DNA from: Carettochelys insculpta
Lineage: Eukaryota; Chordata; Testudines; Carettochelyidae
DNA length: 64,000 nt
Assembly: GCF_033958435.1 (NCBI RefSeq)
Contig: NC_134142.1
Location: 102,553,501-102,617,500 of the forward strand
Reading direction: 5' to 3'
Position numbers and translations under genes: made by a program. Each line of letters starts with the position of its first letter. The first letter of the stretch is position 1. Below the pieces are notes generated by a model. That model searched no databases, was not told where the DNA came from, and was given only the letters and a program-made list of their open reading frames with translations. Shown here in pieces: positions 46,158-57,382 of this stretch.

Positions 46158-48022
46158 CACAATACTAGTGCATTTAAATTACAGGCTTCCAGCATGTCAG
46201 AAAGTTGAACACCCTCTTTGCCCAATAGTTAGAGCATTTCTAGCTAACAAAATGGCAGACTGCAAAATAATGGGATTGGGTAAAATGTGAAATGTAGCCC
46301 GTATACCCTGGGGGTACAAGTCACTAAATCAGTACAAAACCACAATAAAGCAGTTGATACTGTCTAGCTTTAGGGAATGCTTCAGTTTCCTAACACAAAT
46401 TGCCTGTAATAGATTTTAATTTCTGTGTGCATTCTGTAATTATTTTTGTTTCGATGTAACTGTGAAATTGAGTGTTTTGCTTCTGCTGTTATCAGGTCAC
46501 TTCTGAAAATAAATAGTGTATCTCTCTGAACAATGATGGTATTATTATTCAAAGGCTACATCTTTGGGCAATTATGCAAACATTGTCTTACTGTCAGTCA
46601 ATAAAACCTTTTCCTGAATACCTGGGACACTTGAATTAATTAGACTTTTCTTCATCTTTGAATGGCACATTGTGAGTAAGTCTGCAGAGTGAATCTCTAT
46701 TACCCTCCTGCCCTCAACCCAAGCCAAAAGCACACCACCACTATCACATTGCTGAGCAGCTGCTCACCTGAGCCATTCCCTTGGAGTGAATGGTACTATT
46801 GCTGTGACCTGCTGCTCAACACTTTAAGTTGGAGGGTCACATCCAGGTCTTAAAGGCTGACATCTGCAATGTACTGGAACTCCACCTGACACAGCACAAT
46901 GAATCCCTTTGTCATCTCAAACACGGGGCAAATATCTGGGCTGTTTTAATCGGAAAATGCTAATGAATAGATTTCACAAGAATGACATTCTTAGAAATGG
47001 CTTATTTTTCTGCAGATCTTAAAAACCATAACAAAGCAGCACTTAATAATCAAGATGGAAAGCTAGCAGTCTTTAAAGGGGCCTTTTTAGGGGTGGTGGA
47101 GGGTGCATGTTGTCAAAAAAGAGTTTAATAGTCACTAATTTTGTGAGCAATATGTACTGGCTTCCCTGACTAGATGGGCCCATTCAAGTGAAAGTGGAAA
47201 ACACTGACATTTTTGTACACACATTCCAATTAAATGGCTAAAGTAAAATTGAAATCAAATGAATTGAAACAGCAAAAATGTTATGTGAGATTCTGCTGAA
47301 TAAGAACCGTAAATCTTGCAAAGCTCCATTGTGTAAGACATTTATGGTAAATGAATAACTAAAATACATCTGAATTTGGATTTCAATACCAGAATCTTTC
47401 TCACAGCTTCGAAAAATATTCTTTATGAAACCAGAATCACTCCACATTTCACCTGTCCGAAGAAATACCATGGCAGCAAGAATTCCATCAATCGGGACAT
47501 CTGCATATCTTCAGAGAAATTTTTCATAGTGCATTTTAGAGTCTTGACCTTGGTTGATTGGCTCTCTTCTATGAAAGGGCTAAAGGCTTTTGATAGTTCT
47601 TCATCCTCTGATTGACTAAGCCTGCCTCAAGTGCACAGGAAGATCAGCTGAAGCCATTTTAACCTGTTTTCTCAGGGAGGAATGGAAGGATCAATGCTTG
47701 TAGAACAGCATGGACAGAATTTGCAGGGGCATTCTGATCCCCTTCCATGCCACAGCACTGTTTCATTTTTTCCCCTCTGCTCAGTATCATGAAGATGATG
47801 AATCTAAGGGCTGGGGAAAGGATAAGAGGGGTAGACACAATGCCCCAAATAAGGAGCACATCTGCAGAAGTGTCTGAGTCTTCTGTTTGAAAGGCTTACA
47901 TTTCCCAATCCCTTGTTAGGGGATACATAATCTGACACCAAACCTTCCTTCTGTAAGTTGTCTGGGGTATCCTGATGTAGTTTGCTCTGGTTCTTGTTTT
48001 TACTAGTCTTGACTCACGCTAC
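46158..48022. other. Unique DNA, no gene recognised
   Basis: No exon or repeat family recognised. Short frames at 47238-47859 show no family features. Confidence 0.45.
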
Positions 48023-48024
48023 TA

Positions 48025-48335
48025 CAGGTTGAACCTCTCTAGTCTGGCAACAGCCGTAATCCAGCATGATTTTAGTTAGCCAGATGCCCACTTATCATGT
48101 GTGTGGCCAAGTTTCCCATGGTCCCATAAAGTTTGTTTCCAGCCACGAGTCCTGGCTTTCGGTGTTCTCTACTGTTATTTAGCTGTAATTTACCCCAAAC
48201 ATCTTCTAAGAGCCAAGTAATCCGTGGAAGTGTTGATAATGCTTCTAGACAATATTGACTTCCTGTGGTCCGGAAAATTCTCTCGTTCAGCACTGGTCAG
48301 GTCCCAAGCGTGCTGAACTAGAGAGGTTCAAGCTG
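48025..48335. mobile_element. Tigger-like DNA transposon, non-autonomous (311 bp)
   Basis: Exact TA target duplication at 48023-48024 and 48336-48337. Inverted ends CAGGTTGAACCTCTCTAGT and, from the right, CAGCTTGAACCTCTCTAGT. These are the features of a Tc1/mariner-type Tigger element. The interior is non-coding. Confidence 0.88.
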
Positions 48336-48337
48336 TA

Positions 48338-49599
48338 TTTAATGCAACTTTTATTTCTTCATCTTCATTCCTGTGTCATCTGTTTTACTTCTGCTGTCTT
48401 CACAAATGACTTTAAATAAGGTGCTGGTTAGGAACCAGACAAGTAAGTGTGCTTATTCCATCTCCATGTCACAAGTGCATTTACCTGTTGGTGTATGTCT
48501 GAGTGGCCTTGCCTATTGATGAAGCATCATGTCCAGATCCCATGTGCAGGACTAAGCACACCCTTTTGGTAGATGTTCGTGATTTGCATCCAATTTGTCT
48601 TGGTCCCTGTCCTTAGCCAGTCTTCTTCAGAGAAAGTCAGGGATAAATTCCTTCATGTAAGCTGTCCATTTACTGTAACATCCTAACACCTACTGCTCAG
48701 CCATGGCAAAGTATTCTCAAACTTTGATACACTGTTCCCTGTCTTCCACCATCAGCTGTGTTACCTCCACTCTCTCTGCCCTTCCTCTTGTAAAAACAGT
48801 TTGAATTGTTTGGTAAATTTCCCCACTATAAATGAGGCTTAAAGAAAACGTTTTGATTTAACTGGTGCTTTGTTTCTGGTATGTGCTGTAAATGCTGGTG
48901 TGGGTGTGCTCTCAGATCTTTCCTCACACAGAGCAGCAAAGCCATGTATGACTCTCTACCTTTGGAGTTAGGCACAGTGCAGTGTTGTAAAACAAAATCT
49001 ATAAAAATGGCCCCCACAAAGCAGATGGGAAGGAGTCATGTTTTGCTCCTGCTCTGTGTTGGCAAGTAGCAATTGTTGGCTTTGTAGAAGAACACACACT
49101 ACTCCCCTCTCAGAGCCCCTGCTATGGCAAATGCAGCTCAGTCCTTCCTCCAACACCAGGCAGTGCCTAAAAGGTATAATGCAACACATAAATAATTCGG
49201 TTTTCTCACGCTGTCTCTCCCATTCGCTGTCTTCCCAGGACCTTAGCGAGCGTATGCCAGCTTAGCTCCAATTGCCACTTTACTCCACCAAAGGATGTGG
49301 CCCATAGCTGGCAGCTGTCCCACTTGTTCAATAGCTTGAAAGTTTATGACTACAATGTTGTGTGTGAAAGAGACTCTTTCACCTGATTTGGGTTGCTTAT
49401 CTGAAGGGAAGAGAAAGCAAAATTTCAGCTTTGTAAAACTGAACAAGGCAGAATGGAGACTTTTTCTATGCCAAAATTAATGAAAAAAATGGCATAGCTT
49501 TGCACAGCTCAGCTCCTTTTGCTGGAACTTGTGAGAAAAGAGCAGCAAAAGTTCTGGATACTACTTAAATACCACCAGGAGGACTTAAGTGGATGTGAT
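48338..49599. other. Non-coding DNA, nothing recognised
   Basis: Overlapping short frames at 48826-49265 on both strands show no recognisable product. No repeat recognised. Confidence 0.45.
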
Positions 49600-49885
49600 G
49601 GAGCATCTGCCCCACACTGGCCCATAAGGGGTAATAGCATCTGAGAAAGTTTGTACAGGAAGCAGCCAATCGGAGAGAGGCTTCAAGGAGCAGCCAATCA
49701 GAACTGGGCTGGCCCATGTAAGAGAGGCTGCAGGGCAGAGCAGCTTCACTATTTGCCTGTAGTTTGAGAAGGGAAGAGCAGCCCCCTGGACAGAATAGTG
49801 CTGCTTTGAGGGGCTGGGGAAGCTAGAAAGAATGCCTCACTAGCTGTTAAGACTGTCAGGTTGTGGCTCTGAGTTAAGTAAGGGC
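49600..49885 (+). promoter_or_regulatory. Possible LTR or promoter-like segment with paired CCAAT boxes
   Basis: Two copies of AGCAGCCAAT lie at 49661-49670 and 49689-49698, 28 bp apart, followed by a weak TATA-like CATGTAAGAG and GC-rich sequence. Paired CCAAT boxes 5' to a degenerate TATA occur in reptile LTRs, and the block abuts a TIR element. No LTR ends or second LTR are visible, so the call is tentative. Confidence 0.25.
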
Positions 49886-49888
49886 TAA

Positions 49889-50168
49889 TTTATACTTACT
49901 GGATGATCGACGAGCTGCAGGTGATCTTTCAGAGTTCGATTTTGCCATGTGTTAAGATACAGCAAAATTGACCTCTCTGGTCTCAACCGTCAACCCCTGT
50001 ACTCCACGCTACCGTGTGGCTTAAGGGATGGCAGCACGAGCCTGAAGCGCCCTTGACTACAGTAGGGCAGAAAGTCAATTCGGATACATCGATTCTAGCT
50101 AAACTAATGGCATAGCTAGAATTGCGTATCTGAGATTGGCTTTGTTCCGTAGCATAGATCTACTCTAA
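49889..50168. mobile_element. Short TIR element, eroded
   Basis: The ends CTAATTTATACTTAC (left) and, from the right, GTAGATCTATGCTAC match at 11 of 15 places and belong to the GTCTACA group. A GTCAATTCGGATACATCGAT stretch and TTCTAGCTAAAC with GCTAGAATTG sit inside as partial palindromes. The flanking 5-mers TAAGG and CTAAG suggest the target site but are offset by a base. Confidence 0.5.
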
Positions 50169-51607
50169 GAATGAAGAAGGTGATGAAGGCTGTGGAGAAG
50201 TGGCTCAGGAAATTGGACTGAAGAGTCAGATGGGACGGGGAAAATGAGCTAATCTGGGGGGCAGCCAGCAGTAGGCACTGCAATGCTGAGTCACACACTG
50301 TCACTGTGGTAATGGGACATTGTACTGGTCTTCACAGGGGTTTGAAATTGACCCTAGGTTAATATTTCATTAAATCAGATTTGTGTTCATTAAAGTTTTA
50401 TCACATGAAGGAAACAGTCGTAACTGTCAAAGTATTATTGATTTTTTTAATATGAAACCTTCCCCCAAATAATCATCATTTATGGAAGTAAATTTGTGGA
50501 ATAATTAATTTGGTGAGATTTAAATTTTCTGCATTTTATGGGCAGCTGCGCTACCTCCTGCCTACGTAGTACTCATCAGGGCAGCAGGTCCAAGGGAGGG
50601 AAAAATACACATTCACTAATAGAATTTTTAGAAAAATATAAAAATTGTATAATCTGGATAAGTCAAGGGTTACAAATGGCTTTTGAATTAGCCCCACATC
50701 ACAGAATAGCTCTATTGAGCCCTGGGATGTAGTTACTGGGCCACACTCATCCATGCCTGAGCCAGTAGCAGCTCACAAGCATCACATGCTCGTCTCCCAC
50801 ATGTCGTTTCACTCACTCCCTGAGTCTGCTCACTCAGGGCAACCTTAGGTTCTCCCAAGGGTTCCAAAGGGGAGGGGAAAAGCTGGTCTGAGCTGCATTC
50901 ATCCACTACCTTGGCAATGCCTTCTTCTAAGTCAGTGCCAATCACTCAATAAGGTAACTATGGCTGTTCCCTGTTAGAGAAGAGGATGTACCTGCCTTGA
51001 TGCACTGCAATCCTACCCTCCCCTACTACTGGATTTCCTGAAGTGAGGGTTTGTGGCTTGGCTTATTCCGTCAGTCTAAACTAGGGAAGAATGTAGCCTG
51101 CTGGCAAGTGACACTCCACACCTTTCCACGGGATGCTTTTTATTGGACTCACTTCTGCTCATCTCTCTCAAAGAGCGCTGTGCCATTATTGCAGCATTCC
51201 TCATTACAACCTGTAACACCAACAGTATTTTTCTTTATGTAAGCAGTCTAAGCCTCCACTTGGCTAATCACTTCTTGGGCAAAATTGGAACAAGTGCCCA
51301 TTCAAAACCTCCAGTGCTGGTTCTGGTTGTTCAAGCACCTGAACAACCAAAAGATTCTTATTTTTCTTGCATCCCCTTACCATGAGTAAAGGAGTAACCA
51401 TTGCAATCTCCCAATTCACACAGTGCTTGCTGATATTCCTATTGATGGTCTGTAACTCCACAGCTGTGAGTAGGACTTTAAAACATCCATCTCTTGCCTT
51501 GTGTTTATGGTGTTTGTCCTGATTTACTCAAAGACCTTCTTCCAGGCCTCTGTCAGATACTCTGATCCCATTTTTTAATTTTTGGAAGTGATCCATATTA
51601 GGTATCT
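50169..51607. other. Non-coding DNA, nothing recognised
   Basis: No exon, RNA gene or repeat recognised. Confidence 0.5.
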
Positions 51608-51612
51608 CGTAG

Positions 51613-52320
51613 GCTACGTCTACACGTGAAGCCAACATCAAAATAGCTTATTTCGATGTAGCAACATCGAAATAGGCTATTTCGATGAATAACGTCTACA
51701 TGTCCTCCAGGGCTGGCAACGTCGATGTTCAACTTCGACGTTGCGCGGCACCACATCGAAATAGGCGCTGCGAGGGTACGTCTACACGCCAAAGTAGCAC
51801 ACATCGAAATAAGGGTGCCAGGCACAGCTGCAGACAGCATCACAGGGCGGACTCAACAGCAAGCTGCTCCCTTAAAGGGCCCCTCCCAGACACAGTTGCA
51901 CTAAACAACACAAGATACACAGAGCTGACAACTGGTTGCAGACCCTGTGCCTGCAGCATGGATCCCCAGCTGCCGCAGAAGCAGCCAGAAGCCCTGGGCT
52001 AAGGGCTGCTGCCCACGGTGACCATAGAGCCCTGCAGGGGCTGGAGAGAGAGCACCTCTCAACCCCCCAGCTGATGGCCGCCATGGAGGACCCAGCAATT
52101 TCGACGTTGCGGGACGCGGATCGTCTACATGGTCCCTACTTCGACGTTGAACGTCGAAGTAGGGCGCTATTCCTATCCCCTCATGAGGTTAGCGACTTCG
52201 ACGTCTCGCCGCCTAACGTTGAAGTTAATTCGAAATAGCGCCCGACGCGTGTAGCCGCGACGGGCGCTATTTCGAAGTTAGTGCCGCTACTTCGAAGTAG
52301 TGTGCACGTGTAGACACAGC
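51613..52320 (+). mobile_element. Long TIR element, copy 4 (708 bp)
   Basis: Ends GCTACGTCTACACG and, from the right, GCTGTGTCTACACG. Flanking 5-mers CGTAG (51608-51612) and TACAG (52321-52325) match at three of five places. The 105-codon frame (51685-52002) and an overlapping 100-codon frame (51936-52238) are open, with GCCGCCATGG at 52077-52086. Two ATCGAAATA palindrome units lie at the left and a long hairpin (about 52229-52278) around GTGTAGCCGCGAC lies at the right. Closest to copy 1 by shared residues. Confidence 0.87.
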
Positions 52321-52431
52321 TACAGAGAGGCAAATCTAACCACCTGCCTCTTTTTCATTCCTTCCCCAATGCCCAAAAATCTACCACTGGTGTTAATGAC
52401 TTTTCCATCTTCAGGTGTTTGTACACAAGGT

Positions 52432-52488
52432 ACTTCCTGTCACCTTAGTTCACTTTATTTAGGCTTCATCTATCAAAATACACAATCT
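52432..52488 (+). repeat. 57-bp block, inverted partner at 53568-53624
   Basis: This block matches the reverse complement of 53568-53624 at 52 of 57 places, but similarity stops sharply at both ends. It may be the core of an unrecognised dispersed repeat. Confidence 0.8.
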
Positions 52489-52844
52489 ACAAGGAAGAAC
52501 ACAGGCAACCATGTCCCATAGATATCACATGTATGTGACTCACCGCTTCTCTTCCTAGTGCTGTGGGTTTCATTATCAATAACCAGCCATCCTTTGTATG
52601 TACTCACAACAGAACATGCACATACAGTAAAATCCACCCACCCCCACCTCTGCCCTGTGCAAAGGGATAGCACAAGGCCCATGTAATACCTGAGTTCCTT
52701 GACACCTTTTGTACAATGTAGCTGTTTATTCAGCATGGCTAAAGTAAAAGACTGGATTTGCTTCCCTGCCCCGCAGGCAAGTAGTCTCCTGGAGGGTAAT
52801 CATCAATCTCTGTAATGCTACCCAAGCATTTTCCAGCCAGAGAT

Positions 52845-52970
52845 CTTAAACCACTTCACAAAGGAGACCACTATTGTTATCCCCATGTTACAGGTGGGGA
52901 TGCTGAAACCCAGAGTGCTGCCAAGACTTGCTCACAGTCACCCAGACACCTGAGTCCTAGGCCACCAACC
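52845..52970 (-). mobile_element. MIR-like SINE fragment
   Basis: The plus strand reads TATCCCCATGTTACAGGTGG, then GACTTGCTCACAGTCACCCA, the reverse of the MIR core. Limits are approximate. Confidence 0.6.
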
Positions 52971-53567
52971 CACACTGCCAGTGACTTTCCCTGCTTCAGC
53001 GTGATGAGGCAACATTGTACCGACATGTACTAAATCTTGTAAGAGGCACTTGTAAGAGGTATGTGGTAGCAATGGAGACCTAATAAATGGATGCAAGAGT
53101 CACAATAAATATAATATTGATTTATTTATCGAATGCCCCCTCCTTGTTCTCCCCGCTTCAGCCCGGAAATCCCCAACCAATTCAAATGATCATAAATCAT
53201 CTGCCAAAATGCCCCCCACAGATACCTAAAAGCCAAAGCTGTATTGCAAACTACACTAGGGTCATGCTCAAAAAATGGGAGAAGGGTGTTCCTTGCCTGG
53301 TGCCAGCACTGCAGATATACTATCATCCTCTGAGCAAAGGTATAAATGATGGCCGGGTAAGAGCTAGAAGAGGATGTGTATTTGGTAGCATCTGAGATTC
53401 AAGCTGAGGTGGTCAAAGCAGCTCAGCTTTTTCCTGTCTTTTCAGTTTCTTCTGTACAAGTGAGGGTGTCCAGGTGATTTCTGTCCAGTGGGCATTACAG
53501 GGCACGTAGTTGCTGAATCCTGCCACTGGAGACGATGAAACCATGGCAGGTGATCAAAATGAGAATT

Positions 53568-53624
53568 AGCTTGTGTATTTTGACAGGCGAAGCCTAAATA
53601 AAGTGAACTAATGTGACAGGAAGT
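53568..53624 (-). repeat. 57-bp block, inverted partner of 52432-52488
   Basis: See 52432-52488. About 1.1 kb separates the two blocks. Confidence 0.8.
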
Positions 53625-53660
53625 GAAGTCAAGTTGCAGTGGAAGGGATGAAAACACAGA

Positions 53661-53740
53661 AACAGCAGATTATCAGAAGAAACAAAATATGTAGATGAGA
53701 AATAGCAGATTATCAAAAGAAACAAAATATGTAGATGAGA
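53661..53740. repeat. Tandem duplication, exact 40-bp unit, two copies
   Basis: 53661-53700 and 53701-53740 differ at only two places. The unit contains CAGATTATCAGAAGAAAC and AATATGTAGATGAGA. Confidence 0.95.
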
Positions 53741-56491
53741 ATACAAAATTACAAATACTGAGCCAACATTACACCTTAAACAGCCAAGTTCGCACGGAGG
53801 CTTTATACCTGCCACATGCTGTTCCTGATTGGCACTAGTGGTTAAGGTAGAAATCACAACCATAGTAAATGCTTCCAAATCTTAACTCCAGGCAATGGGG
53901 GGAGTCCATGTGACTGCTGTTCCCTAAGGGGAGAAAGAAAATGCTATGTGGGGCACGAAAGCAACAGTGGATTTCTTAGCATATGGTCTTTTTAACTGTG
54001 AGCTGACAGCTCCCTGCCATATGGAAGCAAGGGAAATCATTACGAATATCATTAGCAGGCAGTTTGAAAGCTTTCTTGCCACTGTGTTTCAGAAGAAGCT
54101 ACATATAAACAAAGGGGAAAACGTAACCTAAGTTATGGTTTGTAAAAGTTTAGATGTTGAGTCATAAAAGAATGAAAAAAACCCACAGATAATGTGCAAA
54201 ATTATTTTTTTCATTAAAGACAATGACAATGAAATACACCATACGAGTAGAAAATAATCATCCATGCAGATCAGAGACATTAACAGCTGTGTTATTTGCG
54301 GGCTGTATTTCTGTGTCTGCGAAAGATGAACAACTAGATGGAAATATCCATGATGGTTAGGTTATAGTAGCTACACTACCTGTAGGCTTTCTACGGAGCA
54401 GTGTTCCCTCAGTGCTACCCATCTCTAGGTTGTGCACAGCTGAAGTCAATGATCCAATAGAATCTAAAGTCTGTGGACCATCTATAATCCAAGAGAATTC
54501 TGCATAATAGGGCTGTTCTTGAGGGGGACACTGTGCGTAACTGACAGTGATGCTGTTCTGGAATTGTGTTGGACATCCTCAGGTTTAGTGTTGAAAATTA
54601 AGCAGTGATTAATTTAGTGTCAATCAGTATTTTCAGTGCTGAACTGGAGTGCAGTGGTGGTGGCAGGGAGATGGGAATAGAGGGTATTTTCTGGGTATTA
54701 ACATTGCTGTGGCACACAGAAATGGTTGCCACATAATTTAGTCCCATTGGCACTTTCCTCTCATACGAAATTAATAGCCTACATTTGATCTCCCCTTAAA
54801 ATCATTCAACACAAAAGGGACTGGGCATTTTTGACTCGGCCCTGAATAACTAGAACCTAAAATACTGGGTGATTCCAGAGTACTTTTTGTTTTTAAATCC
54901 TCTTTCCAAGTCCCTGGCCACAGCTGGACTCAGCTATAAGAAAAGGGATCCTGATGTTATTTGTATGTCAAACCATTTTGCACAGTTATCATAGCTATTA
55001 TCTACCACCTAGTGCTTATGTGAAATTGGCAAGTCAGGTAAAAGCTCATACTTGACCAGTACCATATTAGAGGGTATATTGCACTTAGAGCCAACAAAGA
55101 TCTGTTCTTTATAGTCATACCATCACTTTTCTACTTCCTATCACCATAGTGTGAGTAAGTGAGGAAAATATGAGCATTTCATTTCTTACTGATTTCTATG
55201 CCCTTATTCCCAACCCCCTTCTCATTTGGGTCAGTCATATTCATTTCAAAAGAAAATTAATCAGACCACAATATTTCTGGAAATGTTATGCCAGGTGGTT
55301 CATTTTCAATTTTTTTACAGAATCATAAATCTGGTCTTGAAATGGCACAAATAATGAAAGACAGATTTTATTGGGTCTGCATTCTCAGGTATTCTAAGTG
55401 AGCTTCTGCTGTGTGGGAGCCACAGAAACACAAAGTCTTTGCTTCCTCACCAGCCGAGCTATTCAGCCAGAAGCTAGACTGATTACAAACCAATTTTTGG
55501 CCAAAGACTGCTGGTATCCCCAGCAGAGATCTGCTGCAGGGTGCAGATTTAATTATAATGCATCTTCCCTACTGCTACAGAACACTCATTCTGATTCACC
55601 AGAGTCCCAAGCCTCTGTTTGATGGTGAAAACTATTTTTGGATTTTTCAAAAATTAATCCAGCCCTGAACTTGAGACATTTAAGTGTGGAAGCTCTGAAC
55701 AATATGTTGCTTCAATAATCTGGGAGAGGATTTCTGGCCTCGACCTGATGCATCTGTGGGATGTTTACTGGACCTAATCTCCGGGCCACTCGTTCTGTTA
55801 GCAATAGATACACAACAAAAGTGGTGTAACAACTTCAACAGGGAGCATGCTCAAATCAACACAGAATCATAGTCTATATACTTGAGGAAGCAACAGAGCC
55901 TTCAGATGGCACACACTACCTAACTAGGGCCCTCTACTTGTACTTGAGGGCAGTCTTTCCTCAATATGCATTTGTAATTCTCTCCTCTATCTGTTGTCTT
56001 GGTCTGTCTCACCAACACAAATTCAGCATGTGCCTTGACCCAACTCCCAGAAGAGACTACAGAAAAACTTCCTTCACTTTCCATGAGAGTTATGTCGGTC
56101 CCCATGTGACGAGGGAAAGGCGGCATTAGTCAGATCATGGAAATGTGTCTGTCAATTCAGTCTTTCATGGAAGACCTCTCTTCCTGAGTCTACAGTGAAT
56201 AACTGCTGAAATTTCAGTCTTGTATGCAAGTGAAGGCCTGTTGCCCTGAAAGCATATTTCAGTATTTGGAAAGGATAAGAGACTAAAGCAGACTCTGGTG
56301 GAGGATAGGTTTACTCCCTCTGAATGACCTTCTCTGTGTCTCCTGTAACACTTCTACCACTATAGGCTGGACACAAATACCTCTGAAAATGTTTTGACTT
56401 CTTGAGGCTCCAACTAGCAAGGCAATAGAGACTGTCCATCTTCCCAGGTGCTTTCCAGGACTTTGTTCTCTGGTTCCTTGCTATTCACATA
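53741..56491. other. Unique DNA, no gene recognised
   Basis: No exon, RNA gene or repeat family recognised over 2.7 kb. Short frames such as 55398-55622 and 55920-56129 show no family features. Confidence 0.45.
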
Positions 56492-56492
56492 G

Positions 56493-56697
56493 TCAGGGGT
56501 CAGCAACCTGTGGCTCCGGAGCCGCGTGCGGCTCTTTGATGAGTCACTTGTGGCTCTGAGCACTGACTCCTCTGAGTCTCAGGGCGCTGAATCAGGCTTG
56601 CCATATGCCTGGTTAACTCTTTGTCCAGACATATATTTACAAAATCTGAAGATGTCCAGGATTTTGCTCAGCTCCTGGAAACTTTCTGCAGTCCCAG
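56493..56697 (+). mobile_element. hAT-like left end fragment
   Basis: Begins CAGGGGTCAGCAACCTGTGG and continues GAGCCGCGTGCGGCTCTTTG, a hAT terminus common in vertebrates. The matching right end is not found nearby. The long TIR element copy 5 inserted at its right side. Confidence 0.55.
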
Positions 56698-57377
56698 GCT
56701 ACGTCTACACGTGCACGCTATATTGAAATAAGCTATTTCGATGAATAACGTCTACACGTCCTCCAGGGCTGGCAATGTCGACGTTCAGCTTCGACGTTGG
56801 GCAGCACCACATCGAAATAGGTTCTGCGAGGGAACGTCTACACACCAAAGTAGCACACATCGAAATAAGGGTGCCAGGCACAGCTGCAGACAGGGTCACA
56901 GAGAGGACTCAACAGCAAGCCGCTCCCTTAAAGGGCCCCTCCCAGACACAGTTGCACTAAACAACACAAGATCCACAGAGCCAACAACTGGTTGCAGACC
57001 CTGGGCATGCAGCATGGATCCCCAGCTGCCGCAGCAGCAGCCAGAAGCCCTGGGCTAAGGGCTGCTGCACATGGTGACCATAGAGCCCCGCAGGGGCTGG
57101 AGAGAGAGCGTCTCTCAACCCCTCAGCTGATGGCCACCATGGCGGACCCCACTATTTTGATGTTGTGGGACGCGGATCGGCTGCACGTGCCCTACTTCGA
57201 CGTTCAACTTCGAAGTAGGGTGCTATTCCCATCCCCTCATGGGGTTAGCGACTTCGACGTCTCGCTGCCTAACGTCGATTTATACTTCGAAATAGCGCCC
57301 AACACGTGTAGCCATGACGGGAGCTATTTCGAAGTTGGCGCCGCTACTTCGAAGTAGCGTGCACGTGTAGACGCAGC
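56698..57377 (+). mobile_element. Long TIR element, copy 5 (680 bp)
   Basis: Exact 5-bp direct repeat CCCAG at 56693-56697 and 57378-57382. Ends GCTACGTCTACACG and, from the right, GCTGCGTCTACACG. The 105-codon frame (56741-57058) and the overlapping 121-codon frame (56992-57357) are open. The start context here is GCCACCATGG. It has one palindrome unit at the left and the hairpin module at the right. Confidence 0.9.
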
Positions 57378-57382
57378 CCCAG

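Noticed and set aside
53087..53395. A 102-codon plus-strand frame
   Set aside because: No similarity, no coding texture, and a 66-codon frame overlaps it on the other strand.
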